Positions 1-8,637 of a stretch of DNA of 64,000 nt are shown one piece after another (within the stretch, counting starts at the first letter, position 1; each line of letters begins with the position of its first letter). Source of the DNA: Calidifontibacter indicus (GTDB lineage: Bacteria; Actinomycetota; Actinomycetes; Actinomycetales; Dermatophilaceae); assembly GCF_003386865.1 (NCBI RefSeq), contig NZ_QTUA01000001.1, positions 2,170,001 through 2,234,000 on the forward strand, written 5' to 3'. The position numbers were made by a program, and so were the translations under genes. The notes under the pieces were generated by a model that was given only the letters and a program-made list of their open reading frames with translations, did no database searches and was not told the DNA's origin.

Positions 1-49
1 CCAGCTGACGAACTCCTACCCGCTGTAGCAGTGGGCGGACGCGGTTTCG

Positions 50-55
50 TAGGGT
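50..55 (+). promoter_or_regulatory. -10 element TAGGGT of leaderless DUF3817 gene
   Basis: TAGGGT fits the actinobacterial TANNNT box and ends 6 nt before the GTG at 62, leaving no room for a Shine-Dalgarno sequence. Transcription probably starts at or beside the start codon. No -35 element was identified. Confidence 0.5.
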
Positions 56-61
56 CGGGGC

Positions 62-412
62 GTGTCCGAGCCCTCCATCACCGCGCCCTCGTCCGTCCAC
101 CCGTCCGCCAAGGTGTTCAAGGTGGCGGCCGTGCTCGAAGCCCTGTCCTGGTTGGGTCTGCTCATCGGGATGTTCTTCAAATGGGTGCTCGACACCACCG
201 AGAAGGGCGTGCAGATCATGGGTCCGATCCACGGCACGCTGTTCATGTTCTACGTCATCTCGACCCTCTGGGCGGCCGCGGCGCACAAGTGGACCGGCAA
301 GCAGACCGTGCTCGGCCTCGTGTCGAGCATCCCGCCGCTGATGACCCTGTGGTTCGAGAAGCACGCCGAGCGCGCCGGCATCCTGTCGCACAGCGCCCGG
401 CCCACCCGCTGA
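62..412 (+). CDS. DUF3817 integral membrane protein
   Basis: A 116-residue protein with three hydrophobic segments (about residues 20-40, 55-75 and 80-98). It matches the DUF3817 layout: an N-terminal FKVAAVLEALSW helix, a conserved GPIHGTLFMFYV segment and a KW.G...VL segment. DUF3817 proteins are small actinobacterial inner-membrane proteins without a proven biochemical role. The GTG at 62 is chosen because a TAGGGT box lies 6 nt upstream, as expected for a leaderless transcript. The gene runs toward the leftward EamA transporter gene, with which it converges. The family call is recognition of the motif layout; function is unknown. Confidence 0.8.
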   Translation: MSEPSITAPSSVHPSAKVFKVAAVLEALSWLGLLIGMFFKWVLDTTEKGVQIMGPIHGTLFMFYVISTLWAAAAHKWTGKQTVLGLVSSIPPLMTLWFEKHAERAGILSHSARPTR

Positions 413-439
413 GTTCCGTCGAAACTCCCAGTCGAGGGC

Positions 440-1318
440 TCAGTCGGTGACGACCGGCTCCTTCGGTTGCTTCGACCCCATGATGATGGCGCTGGCCGCG
501 ACCACCAGGGCCATGCCGACCAACTGAACCGGCCCCAAAGTCTGGTCGAGCACGATCAGACCCGCCAACGCGGCGACCGCCGGCTCGAGGCTGAGCAACA
601 CCCCGAACACCGACGCGCTGATCCGGCGCAGCGCGACGAGTTCGAGGCTGTACGCGATCAGTGACGACAGCATCGCCACCCCGAAACCCTTGGCGAGGAT
701 CTCGGGCTCGAGCAGTTTGCTGCCGGCGGTGAACGCGCCGACCGGCACCAGCAAGGCAGCACCCAACAGCAACGCGATCGCCAGTCCGTCGAGTTGTTCG
801 AACCGTCGCGCGGTGTGGCCGCCGGTCACGATGTAGGCCGCCCAGAAGACTCCGGCGAGCAAGGCGAAGAACATGCCGGTGTGGTCGAGGTCGGCCCAGG
901 GCGTCGACAAGGCCTCGGAGATCAGCAGCACACCGACCGCCGCCGCCAGCACCGCGACGAAATCACGCAGCCGCCGCGACAACACCGCGGACAAGGTCAG
1001 CGGGCCGATGAACTCGATCGTCACCGCGACACCGATGGGCAGCCGGGTCAAGCTCTCGTAGAAGCTGAGGTTCATCGCCGCCAACGAGCCGGCGTAGAGG
1101 ATCACCGTGCCCCAGTCGGCCCGCGTGCGACCACGCAGGCGCGGACGCACGACGGCAGCAATCACGATCGCCGAGATCGTCAGTCGGAGTGCGACCGAAC
1201 CCGCCGCGCCGACGGCCGGCACGAGGGTGGCGGCGAGCGCACCACCGAATTGCACCGAGACGACGGCCGCGAGCACGAGTGCCGGAGCGGGAATCCGCTC
1301 GAGCGAGCCTGCGGTCAA
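440..1318 (-). CDS. EamA/DMT-superfamily transporter
   Basis: A 292-residue polytopic protein with about ten hydrophobic helices in two repeated EamA halves, the layout of drug/metabolite-transporter (RhtA/YdcZ-like) exporters. The first half carries the typical PxxFGGALAATLVPAVGA and LSFYESLTRLPIGVAVTIEFIGPL segments, and the second repeats the pattern near VLLSLEPAVAALAGLIVLDQ. Substrate cannot be predicted. Translation starts at TTG (1318), and this codon overlaps the stop of the upstream NlpC/P60 gene (TTGA, 4 nt), which supports translational coupling and this start. It is the last gene of a three-gene leftward operon. Confidence 0.85.
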   Translation of the reverse strand: MTAGSLERIPAPALVLAAVVSVQFGGALAATLVPAVGAAGSVALRLTISAIVIAAVVRPRLRGRTRADWGTVILYAGSLAAMNLSFYESLTRLPIGVAVTIEFIGPLTLSAVLSRRLRDFVAVLAAAVGVLLISEALSTPWADLDHTGMFFALLAGVFWAAYIVTGGHTARRFEQLDGLAIALLLGAALLVPVGAFTAGSKLLEPEILAKGFGVAMLSSLIAYSLELVALRRISASVFGVLLSLEPAVAALAGLIVLDQTLGPVQLVGMALVVAASAIIMGSKQPKEPVVTD

Positions 1319-2052
1319 GAGGTGAAGCGTCCCGCCCCGACGAGGGTGCGTCGACGGCTTTCCCCGAGAGGTTCCTCCACTACCTGCGCGCCCGACTCCG
1401 GGGCGTGCAGCATGGTCCCCGGGGAGATCACGATGCCGACGTGGTGCACCGTCTCGCCCGGGTGCGCGAAGAAGTACAGGTCACCGAACCGCTCCTCACC
1501 GGCTGCAATGCTGCGCGCGGCGGTGTGCTGATCGTGGGCGTCCCGCGGCAGCACGACACCCAGTTCACGCGCGGCATGGTGCACCAGCCCGGAGCAGTCC
1601 AGCCCTTCCTCGGTGAGGCCGCCCCACAGGTACGGCAACCCGAGGTGCCGGCGGGCACGGTCGACGAACTCCGCGGCGTCCAAGGACCCGTCGCCGACAG
1701 TGACGGCGTGTTCGGGGCGGGTCGACGCGAGGTGCGCGCTGCGCACCCAGCCCCGGTAGCCGGCGTAGCCGCCCTCGGCGGACGCGGCCGGCTGCAGCGG
1801 GCAGCTGACCCGCGACCAACCCTCGACCGACTCCTGCACCACCACCGGTTCACAGCAGCTCAACTCGGAGTCGAGACGGTCGTACAGCCCGAGCCGTCCG
1901 TCCTGCTCGCGGTCGGTCGCGGCGTCCATCCCCCGCAACCACTCGCCGTGGTCAGGTCGATCACGCAGGAAGGCTTCGTCGACGCTGCGGGTGCGGTCGG
2001 GCGCGCGCCACAAGCCGGTGACGGGCACCGACACCCATGCCTCACCAACCAC
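1315..2052 (-). CDS. C40-family (NlpC/P60) peptidase with SH3-like domain, probably cytoplasmic
   Basis: A 245-residue protein. The C-terminal half (about 125-245) is an NlpC/P60 cysteine peptidase: catalytic Cys in the LDCSGLVHHAARE motif, then His in HHVGIVI. The N-terminal half looks like a bacterial SH3-type domain (VSVPVTGLWRAP..., GYRGWVRSAHL). There is no signal peptide or membrane segment. That resembles cytoplasmic gamma-D-glutamyl-diamino-acid endopeptidases of the YkfC type, used in murein-peptide recycling, rather than secreted cell-wall hydrolases. Start is GTG at 2052, overlapping the upstream MBL gene by 11 nt. The stop overlaps the EamA gene, so import or export of a peptide or amino acid is a reasonable inference. 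Confidence 0.82.
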   Translation of the reverse strand: MVGEAWVSVPVTGLWRAPDRTRSVDEAFLRDRPDHGEWLRGMDAATDREQDGRLGLYDRLDSELSCCEPVVVQESVEGWSRVSCPLQPAASAEGGYAGYRGWVRSAHLASTRPEHAVTVGDGSLDAAEFVDRARRHLGLPYLWGGLTEEGLDCSGLVHHAARELGVVLPRDAHDQHTAARSIAAGEERFGDLYFFAHPGETVHHVGIVISPGTMLHAPESGAQVVEEPLGESRRRTLVGAGRFTS

Positions 2053-2704
2053 GGGCGTGCCACTCCGGCAGGGCCGGACGCTCGGTGCCGATGGTGGTGT
2101 CGTCGCCGTGACCGGGGTAGACCCAGGTCGAATCGTCGAAGCGGCCGAACAAGCGCTCCTCGACGTCTGCGATCAGCTGGGGGAACGACTGGTAGTCATA
2201 GTGATTCGTGGCGCCGACGCCGCCGGGGAAGAGCGAGTCGCCGGAGAAGAGGTGATCGGTTCCGTCGGCGTCGCGGAACGACAACGCGACCGAACCGGGG
2301 GTGTGACCGCGCAGGTGGGTGGCGGTGACGACCAGGTCGCCGACCGTCAGCGTGTCACCGTCGTGCAGGAGCGTGGCGGTGGGGACGTCGATCGCGTCGG
2401 CGTCGTCGGCACCGGCGTACGTCGGCGCGCCCAGGTGCGCGACGGCCTCGGCGAGCGCTCCCACGTGGTCGTGGTGGCGGTGGGTGGTCGCGATCGCCAC
2501 GACCTGCGCCCCGGACGCCTCGACCATCTCCTGCAGTTTCGGCCAATCGGCCGCCGCGTCGATCAGTAGCGCCTGCCCGTCCGACTCGATCAGGTAGGCG
2601 TTGTTGCTCATGGAGCCGACGCTGCGCTTGTGGATGCGGGCGTTGCCGACATCCCGCGTCTGAGCATCGCCGCCCGGCTGCACCTTGCCGTCGTACGTGG
2701 TCAT
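2042..2704 (-). CDS. MBL-fold metallo-hydrolase (glyoxalase II-like)
   Basis: A 220-residue metallo-beta-lactamase-fold hydrolase with the metal-binding THRHHDHVG motif (HxHxDH) near residue 75. Later metal ligands are visible in LRGHTPGSVAL, FSGDSLF and the C-terminal VYPGHG. This pattern is typical of hydroxyacylglutathione-hydrolase-like proteins, which cleave thioesters or related bonds with two zinc ions; in actinobacteria the natural substrate is usually unknown. Start ATG at 2704 has an AAGGA Shine-Dalgarno about 6 nt upstream. First gene of the leftward operon with the NlpC/P60 peptidase and EamA transporter (11-nt overlap). Confidence 0.88.
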   Translation of the reverse strand: MTTYDGKVQPGGDAQTRDVGNARIHKRSVGSMSNNAYLIESDGQALLIDAAADWPKLQEMVEASGAQVVAIATTHRHHDHVGALAEAVAHLGAPTYAGADDADAIDVPTATLLHDGDTLTVGDLVVTATHLRGHTPGSVALSFRDADGTDHLFSGDSLFPGGVGATNHYDYQSFPQLIADVEERLFGRFDDSTWVYPGHGDDTTIGTERPALPEWHARGW

Positions 2705-2825
2705 CGATGTCCTTCGTCTGTCCTACGGTCGCCGTGCACTCGCGTCGCGGAGCGCACCCTGTGTCGATTCGGTCTTGATCGGTGCCGGTTCGTACCCCAA
2801 ACCGACCGCACCACCCTACGTCCGA

Positions 2826-4670
2826 TCAGTCGGTGCCGGGCCGGTCCGCCTCGGCCGCAGCCAGTTCGACGGCCGCGCCGACGAGGGTGAGGTGGCTGAA
2901 GGCCTGCGGGAAGTTGCCGACCATCCGGTTGTTCTCGACGTCGTACTCCTCGGCGAGCAGCCCGACGTCGTTGCACAGGGCGACCAGGCGCTGCATCAGC
3001 CGGTGGCCGTCGTCGACGCGCCCGGCGCGGGCGTAGGCCGAGACCAGCCAGAACGAGCACGCGAGGAACGGGTGCTCGTCGCCCGGCAGACCGTCGACGC
3101 CCGCCTCGGTGCGGTAGCGCAGCAGCAACCCGTCGCGCATGAGGTCGTGCTCGATGCGCTCGATGGTGCCGAGCACGCGGGGGTCGTCGCCGGGAAGGAA
3201 CTTCACCAGCGGGATCAGCAGCAGGCTGGCGTCGACCTCGGTCGTGTCGTAGTGCTGCACGAACGAGTTGATCTCTTGGTTGAAACCCTTCTCGAGGATC
3301 TCGGCGCGCACCTGGTCGCGGATCTCCCGCCAGCGTTCGAGCGGGCCCTCGGCGCCGTGCTCCTCGACCGCGCGGATCGCACGATCGAACGCCGCCCACA
3401 CCATCACCCGGGAGTGGGTGAAATGGCGCAGCGGCCCGCGGATCTCCCAGAGTCCGTTGTCGGGCTCGGTCCAGTGCTCGGCGAGTTCCTCCACCAGCGC
3501 ACGCTGGATCGCCCAGCCGCGGTCGGAGTCGGACAGCCCCATCGCCCGGGCGTCCTGCAAGGCGATCATCACCTCGCCGAGCACGTCGGTCTGGCGCTGG
3601 TCGACCGCGCCGTTGCCGATGCGCACGGGCTTGGATCCGGCGTAGCCGGGCAGGTGGTCGAGTTCGCGTTCGGGCAGATCCCGACCGCCGTCGACGGCAT
3701 ACATGATCTGCATGTCCTCGGGGTCACCGGCGATCGCACGGATCAGCCAGTCACGCCACAGATCGGTCGCCTCGACGAAACCGGCACCGAGCAGCGCCTC
3801 GAGAGTGAGCGCTGCGTCCCGCAACCAGCAGTAGCGGTAGTCCCAGTTGCGCACCCCGCCGAAGTCCTCGGGCAGGCTCGTCGTCGGGGCGGCGACGATG
3901 CCGCCGCGTCGGGTGTCGGTGAGCAACCGCAGCACCAGCAGCGAGCGCACGACGGCGTCCTCGTACGGCCCGCGATAGGTGCACTGGGCGGCCCACGCCT
4001 GGGAGGTCTCGAAGGTCCTCGCCACGCGCCGCTCGACATCTGTCGGTGGCGGCACCGGTTTCCACGACGCGAACCAGTTCATCGTGAACTCCTCGCGGTC
4101 CCCGGCCTTCATGGTCCAGCGGTCGCGGTGGGTTCCGTCCTCGGCGTGCGGCGAGCGCGAACTGCGCAGCACCAACATGTCGGGGCCGGCGATGGCGGTC
4201 AGCGCCTCGGGTTCGTCGTCGGCCCGCTCCAGGTGCGTCACCCACGGCCGGGTGCGGCCGTAGTTGAACCGCACGATCCACTCGTGCTGCATCTCGACCT
4301 CGCCCTCGACACAGTCGACGATGCGCACGAGGTCGGCCCGTTCCATGCCCAAGGGCATCAGGTCGGTCACCTTCACGGCGCCGGTGGCGGTGCGGTGCGT
4401 GGTCTCCAGGATCGAGGTGTTGCCCACGTATCGCCGGGTCGTCTCCGCCTCCGCAAACGGACGCAGCAGCCACCGCCCGTGCTCGGGACGACCCAACAGG
4501 TTGGTGAAGCATGACGCGCTGTCGAACCGGGGGAGGCACAGCCAGTCGATCGACCCGAACCGACTGACCAGCGCGGCCGTCTCCGTGTCGCCGATGACGG
4601 CGTAATCCTCGATCGGGGTGGTCTCGGGTTCGGCGGCGCGGCGCACCTCGTCGTGAATGTCCTCGAGCAT
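2826..4670 (-). CDS. Glycoside hydrolase family 15 protein (glucoamylase/trehalase-like)
   Basis: 614 residues from the ATG at 4670. The open frame continues upstream to 4979, but that part lies antisense to uvrA and lacks homology-like features. The N-terminal beta domain opens with IEDYAVIGDTETAALVSRFGSIDWLCLPRFDS and the (alpha/alpha)6 domain has the hallmark VRNWDYRYCWLRDA stretch near residue 270; both are diagnostic of GH15. In mycobacteria, close relatives act as trehalases, while others hydrolyse alpha-1,4-glucans; the sequence alone does not decide. No signal peptide, so the enzyme should be cytoplasmic. Divergent from uvrA, with about 140 bp between the two starts. Confidence 0.88.
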   Translation of the reverse strand: MLEDIHDEVRRAAEPETTPIEDYAVIGDTETAALVSRFGSIDWLCLPRFDSASCFTNLLGRPEHGRWLLRPFAEAETTRRYVGNTSILETTHRTATGAVKVTDLMPLGMERADLVRIVDCVEGEVEMQHEWIVRFNYGRTRPWVTHLERADDEPEALTAIAGPDMLVLRSSRSPHAEDGTHRDRWTMKAGDREEFTMNWFASWKPVPPPTDVERRVARTFETSQAWAAQCTYRGPYEDAVVRSLLVLRLLTDTRRGGIVAAPTTSLPEDFGGVRNWDYRYCWLRDAALTLEALLGAGFVEATDLWRDWLIRAIAGDPEDMQIMYAVDGGRDLPERELDHLPGYAGSKPVRIGNGAVDQRQTDVLGEVMIALQDARAMGLSDSDRGWAIQRALVEELAEHWTEPDNGLWEIRGPLRHFTHSRVMVWAAFDRAIRAVEEHGAEGPLERWREIRDQVRAEILEKGFNQEINSFVQHYDTTEVDASLLLIPLVKFLPGDDPRVLGTIERIEHDLMRDGLLLRYRTEAGVDGLPGDEHPFLACSFWLVSAYARAGRVDDGHRLMQRLVALCNDVGLLAEEYDVENNRMVGNFPQAFSHLTLVGAAVELAAAEADRPGTD

Positions 4671-4796
4671 CGCGCCAGCGTAACGGTCAGCGCAGCGGCC
4701 GTGCGGGATGGTCGCGGCAGCACCCCGAAGGGTGATTTCGGGCACGCTCGGTGGCCACCGGAGCTCACCGAATCGGAGGTTGTCGGTGGGCGCGCC

Positions 4797-4802
4797 TAGC
4801 AT
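4797..4802 (+). promoter_or_regulatory. -10 element TAGCAT of leaderless uvrA
   Basis: TAGCAT (TANNNT) lies 7 nt before the uvrA GTG at 4810. The same hexamer and spacing occur before moaA at 52085. There is no Shine-Dalgarno sequence, supporting leaderless expression from this start. Confidence 0.5.
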
Positions 4803-4809
4803 TGCGGAC

Positions 4810-7800
4810 GTGCCTGCCCAGACCCCGTCCACCGCACCCTCGACCGCCCGCGACCACCTGCGGATCAGCGGCGCGCGCGAACACAACCTCAAGAACATCA
4901 GCGTCGACCTGCCGCGCGACAGCCTCGTCGTGTTCACCGGGCTGTCCGGCTCGGGCAAGTCGTCGCTGGCGTTCGACACGATCTTCGCCGAGGGCCAGCG
5001 GCGTTACGTCGAGTCGCTGTCGGCCTATGCCCGCCAGTTCCTCGGACAGATGGACAAGCCCGACGTCGACTTCATCGAGGGCCTGTCGCCGGCGGTGTCG
5101 ATCGACCAGAAGTCGACCAACCGCAACCCGCGCTCGACGGTCGGCACGATCACCGAGGTCTACGACTACCTGCGTCTGCTCTACGCGCGCGCAGGTCGTC
5201 CGCACTGCCCGATCTGCGGTGAGCCGGTCGGCCGGCAGACCCCGCAGCAGATCGTCGACCAGCTGATGCAGTTGCCCGACCGCACCCGGTTCCAGGTGCT
5301 CGCACCCGTCGTGCGCGAACGCAAGGGTGAATACGTCGACCTGTTCGGCGAGCTGCAGACCAAGGGCTACTCGCGTGCCCGGGTCGACGGCGAGGTCGTC
5401 ACCCTCAGTGAACCGCCCACGCTGGCGAAGCAGAAGAAGCACTCGATCGACGTCGTCGTCGACCGGCTGGTGGCCAAGGGGCCTGAAGACCGGTCGGGCA
5501 AGCAGCGGCTGACCGACTCGATCGAGACCGCGCTCGGCCTCGCCGGTGGCATCGTGCTCATCGAGTTCGTCGACAAGGAAGCCGGCGACCCCGAACGGGA
5601 GCGCCGCTTCTCCGAGAAGATGGCCTGCCCCAACAACCACCCGCTGGCGATGGACGAGATCGAGCCGCGGTCGTTCTCGTTCAACAGCCCGTTCGGTGCG
5701 TGCCCGGTGTGTGCCGGTCTCGGCACCGAGCTCGAGGTCGACCCCGACCTCCTCGTGCCCGACGAGGACAAGTCGATCGTCGACGGCGCCATCCTGCCGT
5801 GGACGACCGGTGGCACCTCCAGTGACTACTTCACCCGGGTGATCGGTGCCCTCGGCGCCGACCTCGGGTTCTCGCTCGACACCCCCTGGCGCGCGCTGCC
5901 CGAACGGGCCAAGGAAGCGCTCCTGTACGGCCAGAACTACAAGGTGCACGTGCGGTTCAAGAACCGCTACGGGCGCGAGCGCAGCTACACCACCGGCTTC
6001 GAGGGGGTGGTGCCGTTCATCAAGCGGCGCCACTCGGAGACCGACTCCGACTGGAGCCGGGAGAAGTACGAGGGCTACATGCGCGAGGTGCCGTGTCCCA
6101 CCTGTAAGGGGTCGCGGCTCAAGCCCGAGACCCTCGCGGTCACCGTCGGCGGCAAGTCGATCGCAGAGGTCTCCGCGCTGCCGATCTCCGAAGCCGCCAC
6201 CTTCCTGCCCGGGGTCGACTTCACCCCGCGCGAGCGGCAGATCGCCGAGCAGGTGATCAAGGAGATCAACGCCCGGCTCGGCTTCCTGCTCGATGTCGGC
6301 CTCGACTACCTGTCCCTCGACCGTCCGGCCGCGACTCTGAGTGGCGGTGAGGCACAACGGATTCGGCTCGCGACGCAGATCGGGTCGGGTCTGGTCGGCG
6401 TGCTCTACGTGCTCGACGAGCCGTCGATCGGGCTGCACCAGCGCGACAACCACCGGTTGATCGAGACCCTCACCCGGCTGCGCGACCTCGGCAACACGTT
6501 GATCGTCGTCGAACACGACGAAGACACCATCGCGACGGCCGACTGGGTGATCGACATCGGCCCGGGCGCGGGGGAGCACGGCGGTGAAGTGGTGCACGCG
6601 GGCCCGGTGAAGGACCTGCTGGCCAACACCCGGTCGATCACCGGCGACTACCTCGCCGGACGTCGGCAGATCGAGACGCCGGCGGTACGCCGTCCGCAGG
6701 ACGGCCGGCAGATCGTGGTGCGCGGCGCGCGGGAGCACAACCTGCAGAACGTCGACGTCGCGATCCCGCTCGGCAATCTCGTCGCCGTCACGGGCGTCTC
6801 CGGCTCGGGCAAGTCGACCTTGGTCAACGACATCCTCTACAACGTGCTGGCCAACCAGCTCAACGGTGCGCGGCACGTGCCCGGCCGGCACCGCACGGTC
6901 GAAGGTCTCGACCAACTCGACAAGGTGGTGCACGTCGACCAGAGCCCGATCGGGCGCACCCCGCGCAGCAACCCGGCCACCTACACCGGCGTCTTCGACA
7001 ACATCCGCAAGCTGTTCGCCGAGACCACCGAGGCGAAGATCCGCGGTTACCAACCGGGCCGGTTCTCGTTCAACGTCAAGGGCGGTCGCTGCGAGGCGTG
7101 CGCCGGCGACGGCACGATCAAGATCGAGATGAACTTCCTGCCCGACGTCTACGTGCCGTGCGAGGTCTGCCACGGAGCGCGCTACAACCGCGAGACGCTC
7201 GAGGTGCACTTCAAGGGCAAGACGATCGCCGAGGTGCTCGACATGCCGATCGAGGAGGCGAAGGGCTTCTTCGCCGCGGTGCCGGCGATCGCGCGGCACA
7301 TGAACACCCTCGTCGACGTCGGTCTGGGCTACGTCCGGCTCGGTCAGCCCGCGCCGACGCTCTCCGGTGGTGAGGCCCAGCGGGTGAAGCTCGCCTCCGA
7401 GCTGCAGAAGCGTTCGACCGGTCGCACGATCTACGTGCTCGACGAGCCCACGACGGGGCTGCACTTCGAAGACATCCGCAAGTTGCTCGGCGTGCTGCAG
7501 GGCCTGGTCGACAAGGGCAACACGGTCGTCGTCATCGAGCACAACCTCGACGTCATCAAGTCGGCCGACTGGCTGGTCGACATGGGTCCCGAGGGCGGGT
7601 TCCGTGGCGGCACGGTCGTCGCCGAAGGCACCCCCGAAGACGTCGCCGCCGTCGAGGCGAGCCACACCGGACGCTTCCTGCGGCCGCTGCTGGAGGCGGC
7701 CGGCAAGCCGCGTCCGTCGCAGGCGCGGGGCAAGGGTGCACGGACGGCGCCGACCGCACCGACCGTGGCGGCGAAGGCCGGAGGCGGCGCCGCGAAACGG

Positions 7801-7935
7801 GCCACCGCCAGTGCGCCCACTGCCAAGAGTGCGGCGAAGAGTGCCGCGAAGAGTCCGGCCAAGAGTCCGGCCAAGAGTCCGGCCAAGAGCGCGACCAAGC
7901 GGGCGGCCACGAAGGCGGCCGCACCGAAGAAGTGA
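4810..7935 (+). CDS. uvrA: Excinuclease ABC subunit A, with Lys/Ala-rich C-terminal tail
   Basis: UvrA recognises DNA damage in nucleotide excision repair with UvrB and UvrC. The 1041-residue product has two ABC ATPase modules: Walker A motifs GLSGSGKSS near residue 43 and GVSGSGKST near 663, with two LSGGEAQR signatures. Zinc-binding CPIC, CPVC and CEAC...CEVC clusters are also present. GTG at 4810 is chosen over the upstream in-frame ATG (4708) because of the TAGCAT box just before it and because recognisable UvrA sequence begins soon after. Usual UvrA length is about 940-980 residues. The extra part is a tail of roughly 75 residues rich in Lys, Ala, Ser and Pro, ending in repeated SPAK/SAAK units, like histone-H1-type DNA-binding tails. 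Confidence 0.97.
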   Translation: MPAQTPSTAPSTARDHLRISGAREHNLKNISVDLPRDSLVVFTGLSGSGKSSLAFDTIFAEGQRRYVESLSAYARQFLGQMDKPDVDFIEGLSPAVSIDQKSTNRNPRSTVGTITEVYDYLRLLYARAGRPHCPICGEPVGRQTPQQIVDQLMQLPDRTRFQVLAPVVRERKGEYVDLFGELQTKGYSRARVDGEVVTLSEPPTLAKQKKHSIDVVVDRLVAKGPEDRSGKQRLTDSIETALGLAGGIVLIEFVDKEAGDPERERRFSEKMACPNNHPLAMDEIEPRSFSFNSPFGACPVCAGLGTELEVDPDLLVPDEDKSIVDGAILPWTTGGTSSDYFTRVIGALGADLGFSLDTPWRALPERAKEALLYGQNYKVHVRFKNRYGRERSYTTGFEGVVPFIKRRHSETDSDWSREKYEGYMREVPCPTCKGSRLKPETLAVTVGGKSIAEVSALPISEAATFLPGVDFTPRERQIAEQVIKEINARLGFLLDVGLDYLSLDRPAATLSGGEAQRIRLATQIGSGLVGVLYVLDEPSIGLHQRDNHRLIETLTRLRDLGNTLIVVEHDEDTIATADWVIDIGPGAGEHGGEVVHAGPVKDLLANTRSITGDYLAGRRQIETPAVRRPQDGRQIVVRGAREHNLQNVDVAIPLGNLVAVTGVSGSGKSTLVNDILYNVLANQLNGARHVPGRHRTVEGLDQLDKVVHVDQSPIGRTPRSNPATYTGVFDNIRKLFAETTEAKIRGYQPGRFSFNVKGGRCEACAGDGTIKIEMNFLPDVYVPCEVCHGARYNRETLEVHFKGKTIAEVLDMPIEEAKGFFAAVPAIARHMNTLVDVGLGYVRLGQPAPTLSGGEAQRVKLASELQKRSTGRTIYVLDEPTTGLHFEDIRKLLGVLQGLVDKGNTVVVIEHNLDVIKSADWLVDMGPEGGFRGGTVVAEGTPEDVAAVEASHTGRFLRPLLEAAGKPRPSQARGKGARTAPTAPTVAAKAGGGAAKRATASAPTAKSAAKSAAKSPAKSPAKSPAKSATKRAATKAAAPKK

Positions 7936-8044
7936 TCGGCCGGCAGCGCACTCCTCAGCAAACTCCTAGCGACCACCCGGACGCCTTCCGGGGGTCACTC
8001 TGCGACGATGGTTGCCGGATCAACGTCCTAGCGGAAGGCCTGTC

Positions 8045-8554
8045 ATGAGCGACCAGAAACGACCCACCGACCGCCGCAGCGTGCTTCGTGGACTCGGCGT
8101 CGTCGCCGCTGCGGGCGGTCTCGCCGCCTGCAGCAAGGACGACGTCGACGCGGCCAAGACCAGCGCGTCCGACCTCGGCTCGTCCGCCAGTTCCGGGGCC
8201 TCGCAGGCCGCCGGGAGCGCGTCGTCGGCAGCGTCGTCGGTGTCGTCGTCGGTGTCGGCGGAGGTCTCCGGCGACAGCATCCCGACCGCGAAGGTGCCGG
8301 TCGGCAGCGGCTACATCGACGCCGACAAGAAGATCGTGGTCAGCCAGCCGGAGGCCGGGCAGTTCAAGGCGTTCAGTTCCATCTGCACCCACGAGTCCTG
8401 CCCGATCACCCGCATCGACGGCGATGCCGCGGTGTGCACGTGTCACGGCAGCGCGTTCTCGCTGTCCGACGGCTCTGTCGTCAACGGCCCGGCCGACAAG
8501 CCGTTGTCGGAAAAGAAGGTCGCGGTCGACGGCGCGAACCTCATCGTCTCCTGA
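8045..8554 (+). CDS. Tat-exported Rieske [2Fe-2S] lipoprotein
   Basis: 169 residues from ATG 8045, preceded by GGAAGG at 8033-8038 with a 6-nt spacer. The N-terminus has a twin-arginine motif (DRRSVLRGLG) and a lipobox (GLAAC), predicting a folded, lipid-anchored extracytoplasmic protein. A Ser/Ala-rich linker (about residues 35-75) precedes a Rieske domain whose ligands are C-x-H in CTHESC (near 114) and C-x-x-H in CTCHGSAF (near 131). Such small Rieske lipoproteins are common in actinobacteria; an electron-transfer role is inferred but partner proteins are not nearby. It sits alone between uvrA and uvrC, so it is not clearly part of a pathway operon. Confidence 0.88.
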   Translation: MSDQKRPTDRRSVLRGLGVVAAAGGLAACSKDDVDAAKTSASDLGSSASSGASQAAGSASSAASSVSSSVSAEVSGDSIPTAKVPVGSGYIDADKKIVVSQPEAGQFKAFSSICTHESCPITRIDGDAAVCTCHGSAFSLSDGSVVNGPADKPLSEKKVAVDGANLIVS

Positions 8555-8625
8555 GTCTGCCGCTGAGCCGGCCACTGACCCGACGGCTTGCCCTTGTCGG
8601 TGGCGATGCTGTCGGTGGCGATGCA

Positions 8626-8631
8626 TAGGCT
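8626..8631 (+). promoter_or_regulatory. -10 element TAGGCT before uvrC
   Basis: TAGGCT fits TANNNT and ends 6 nt before the GTG of uvrC at 8638, consistent with a leaderless uvrC transcript independent of the upstream Rieske gene. Confidence 0.45.
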
Positions 8632-8637
8632 TGAGCT

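Noticed and set aside
1-28. Possible 3' end of an upstream gene (reads QLTNSYPL and stop)
   Set aside because: Only nine codons are visible, too few to identify or confirm coding.
2826-4979. Longer GH15 frame starting at 4979
   Set aside because: The extra 103 codons overlap the start of uvrA antisense and lack GH15 features; ATG 4670 precedes the family sequence.
4765-7665. 966-codon open frame antisense to uvrA
   Set aside because: Composition is that of a reverse-complement shadow of a high-G+C gene (Val/Asp/Arg/Leu rich); uvrA is certain on the other strand.
7940-8020. Weak hairpin CCCGGA/TCCGGG after uvrA as terminator
   Set aside because: Only a 6-bp stem without a T-run; not distinguishable from chance in this base composition.
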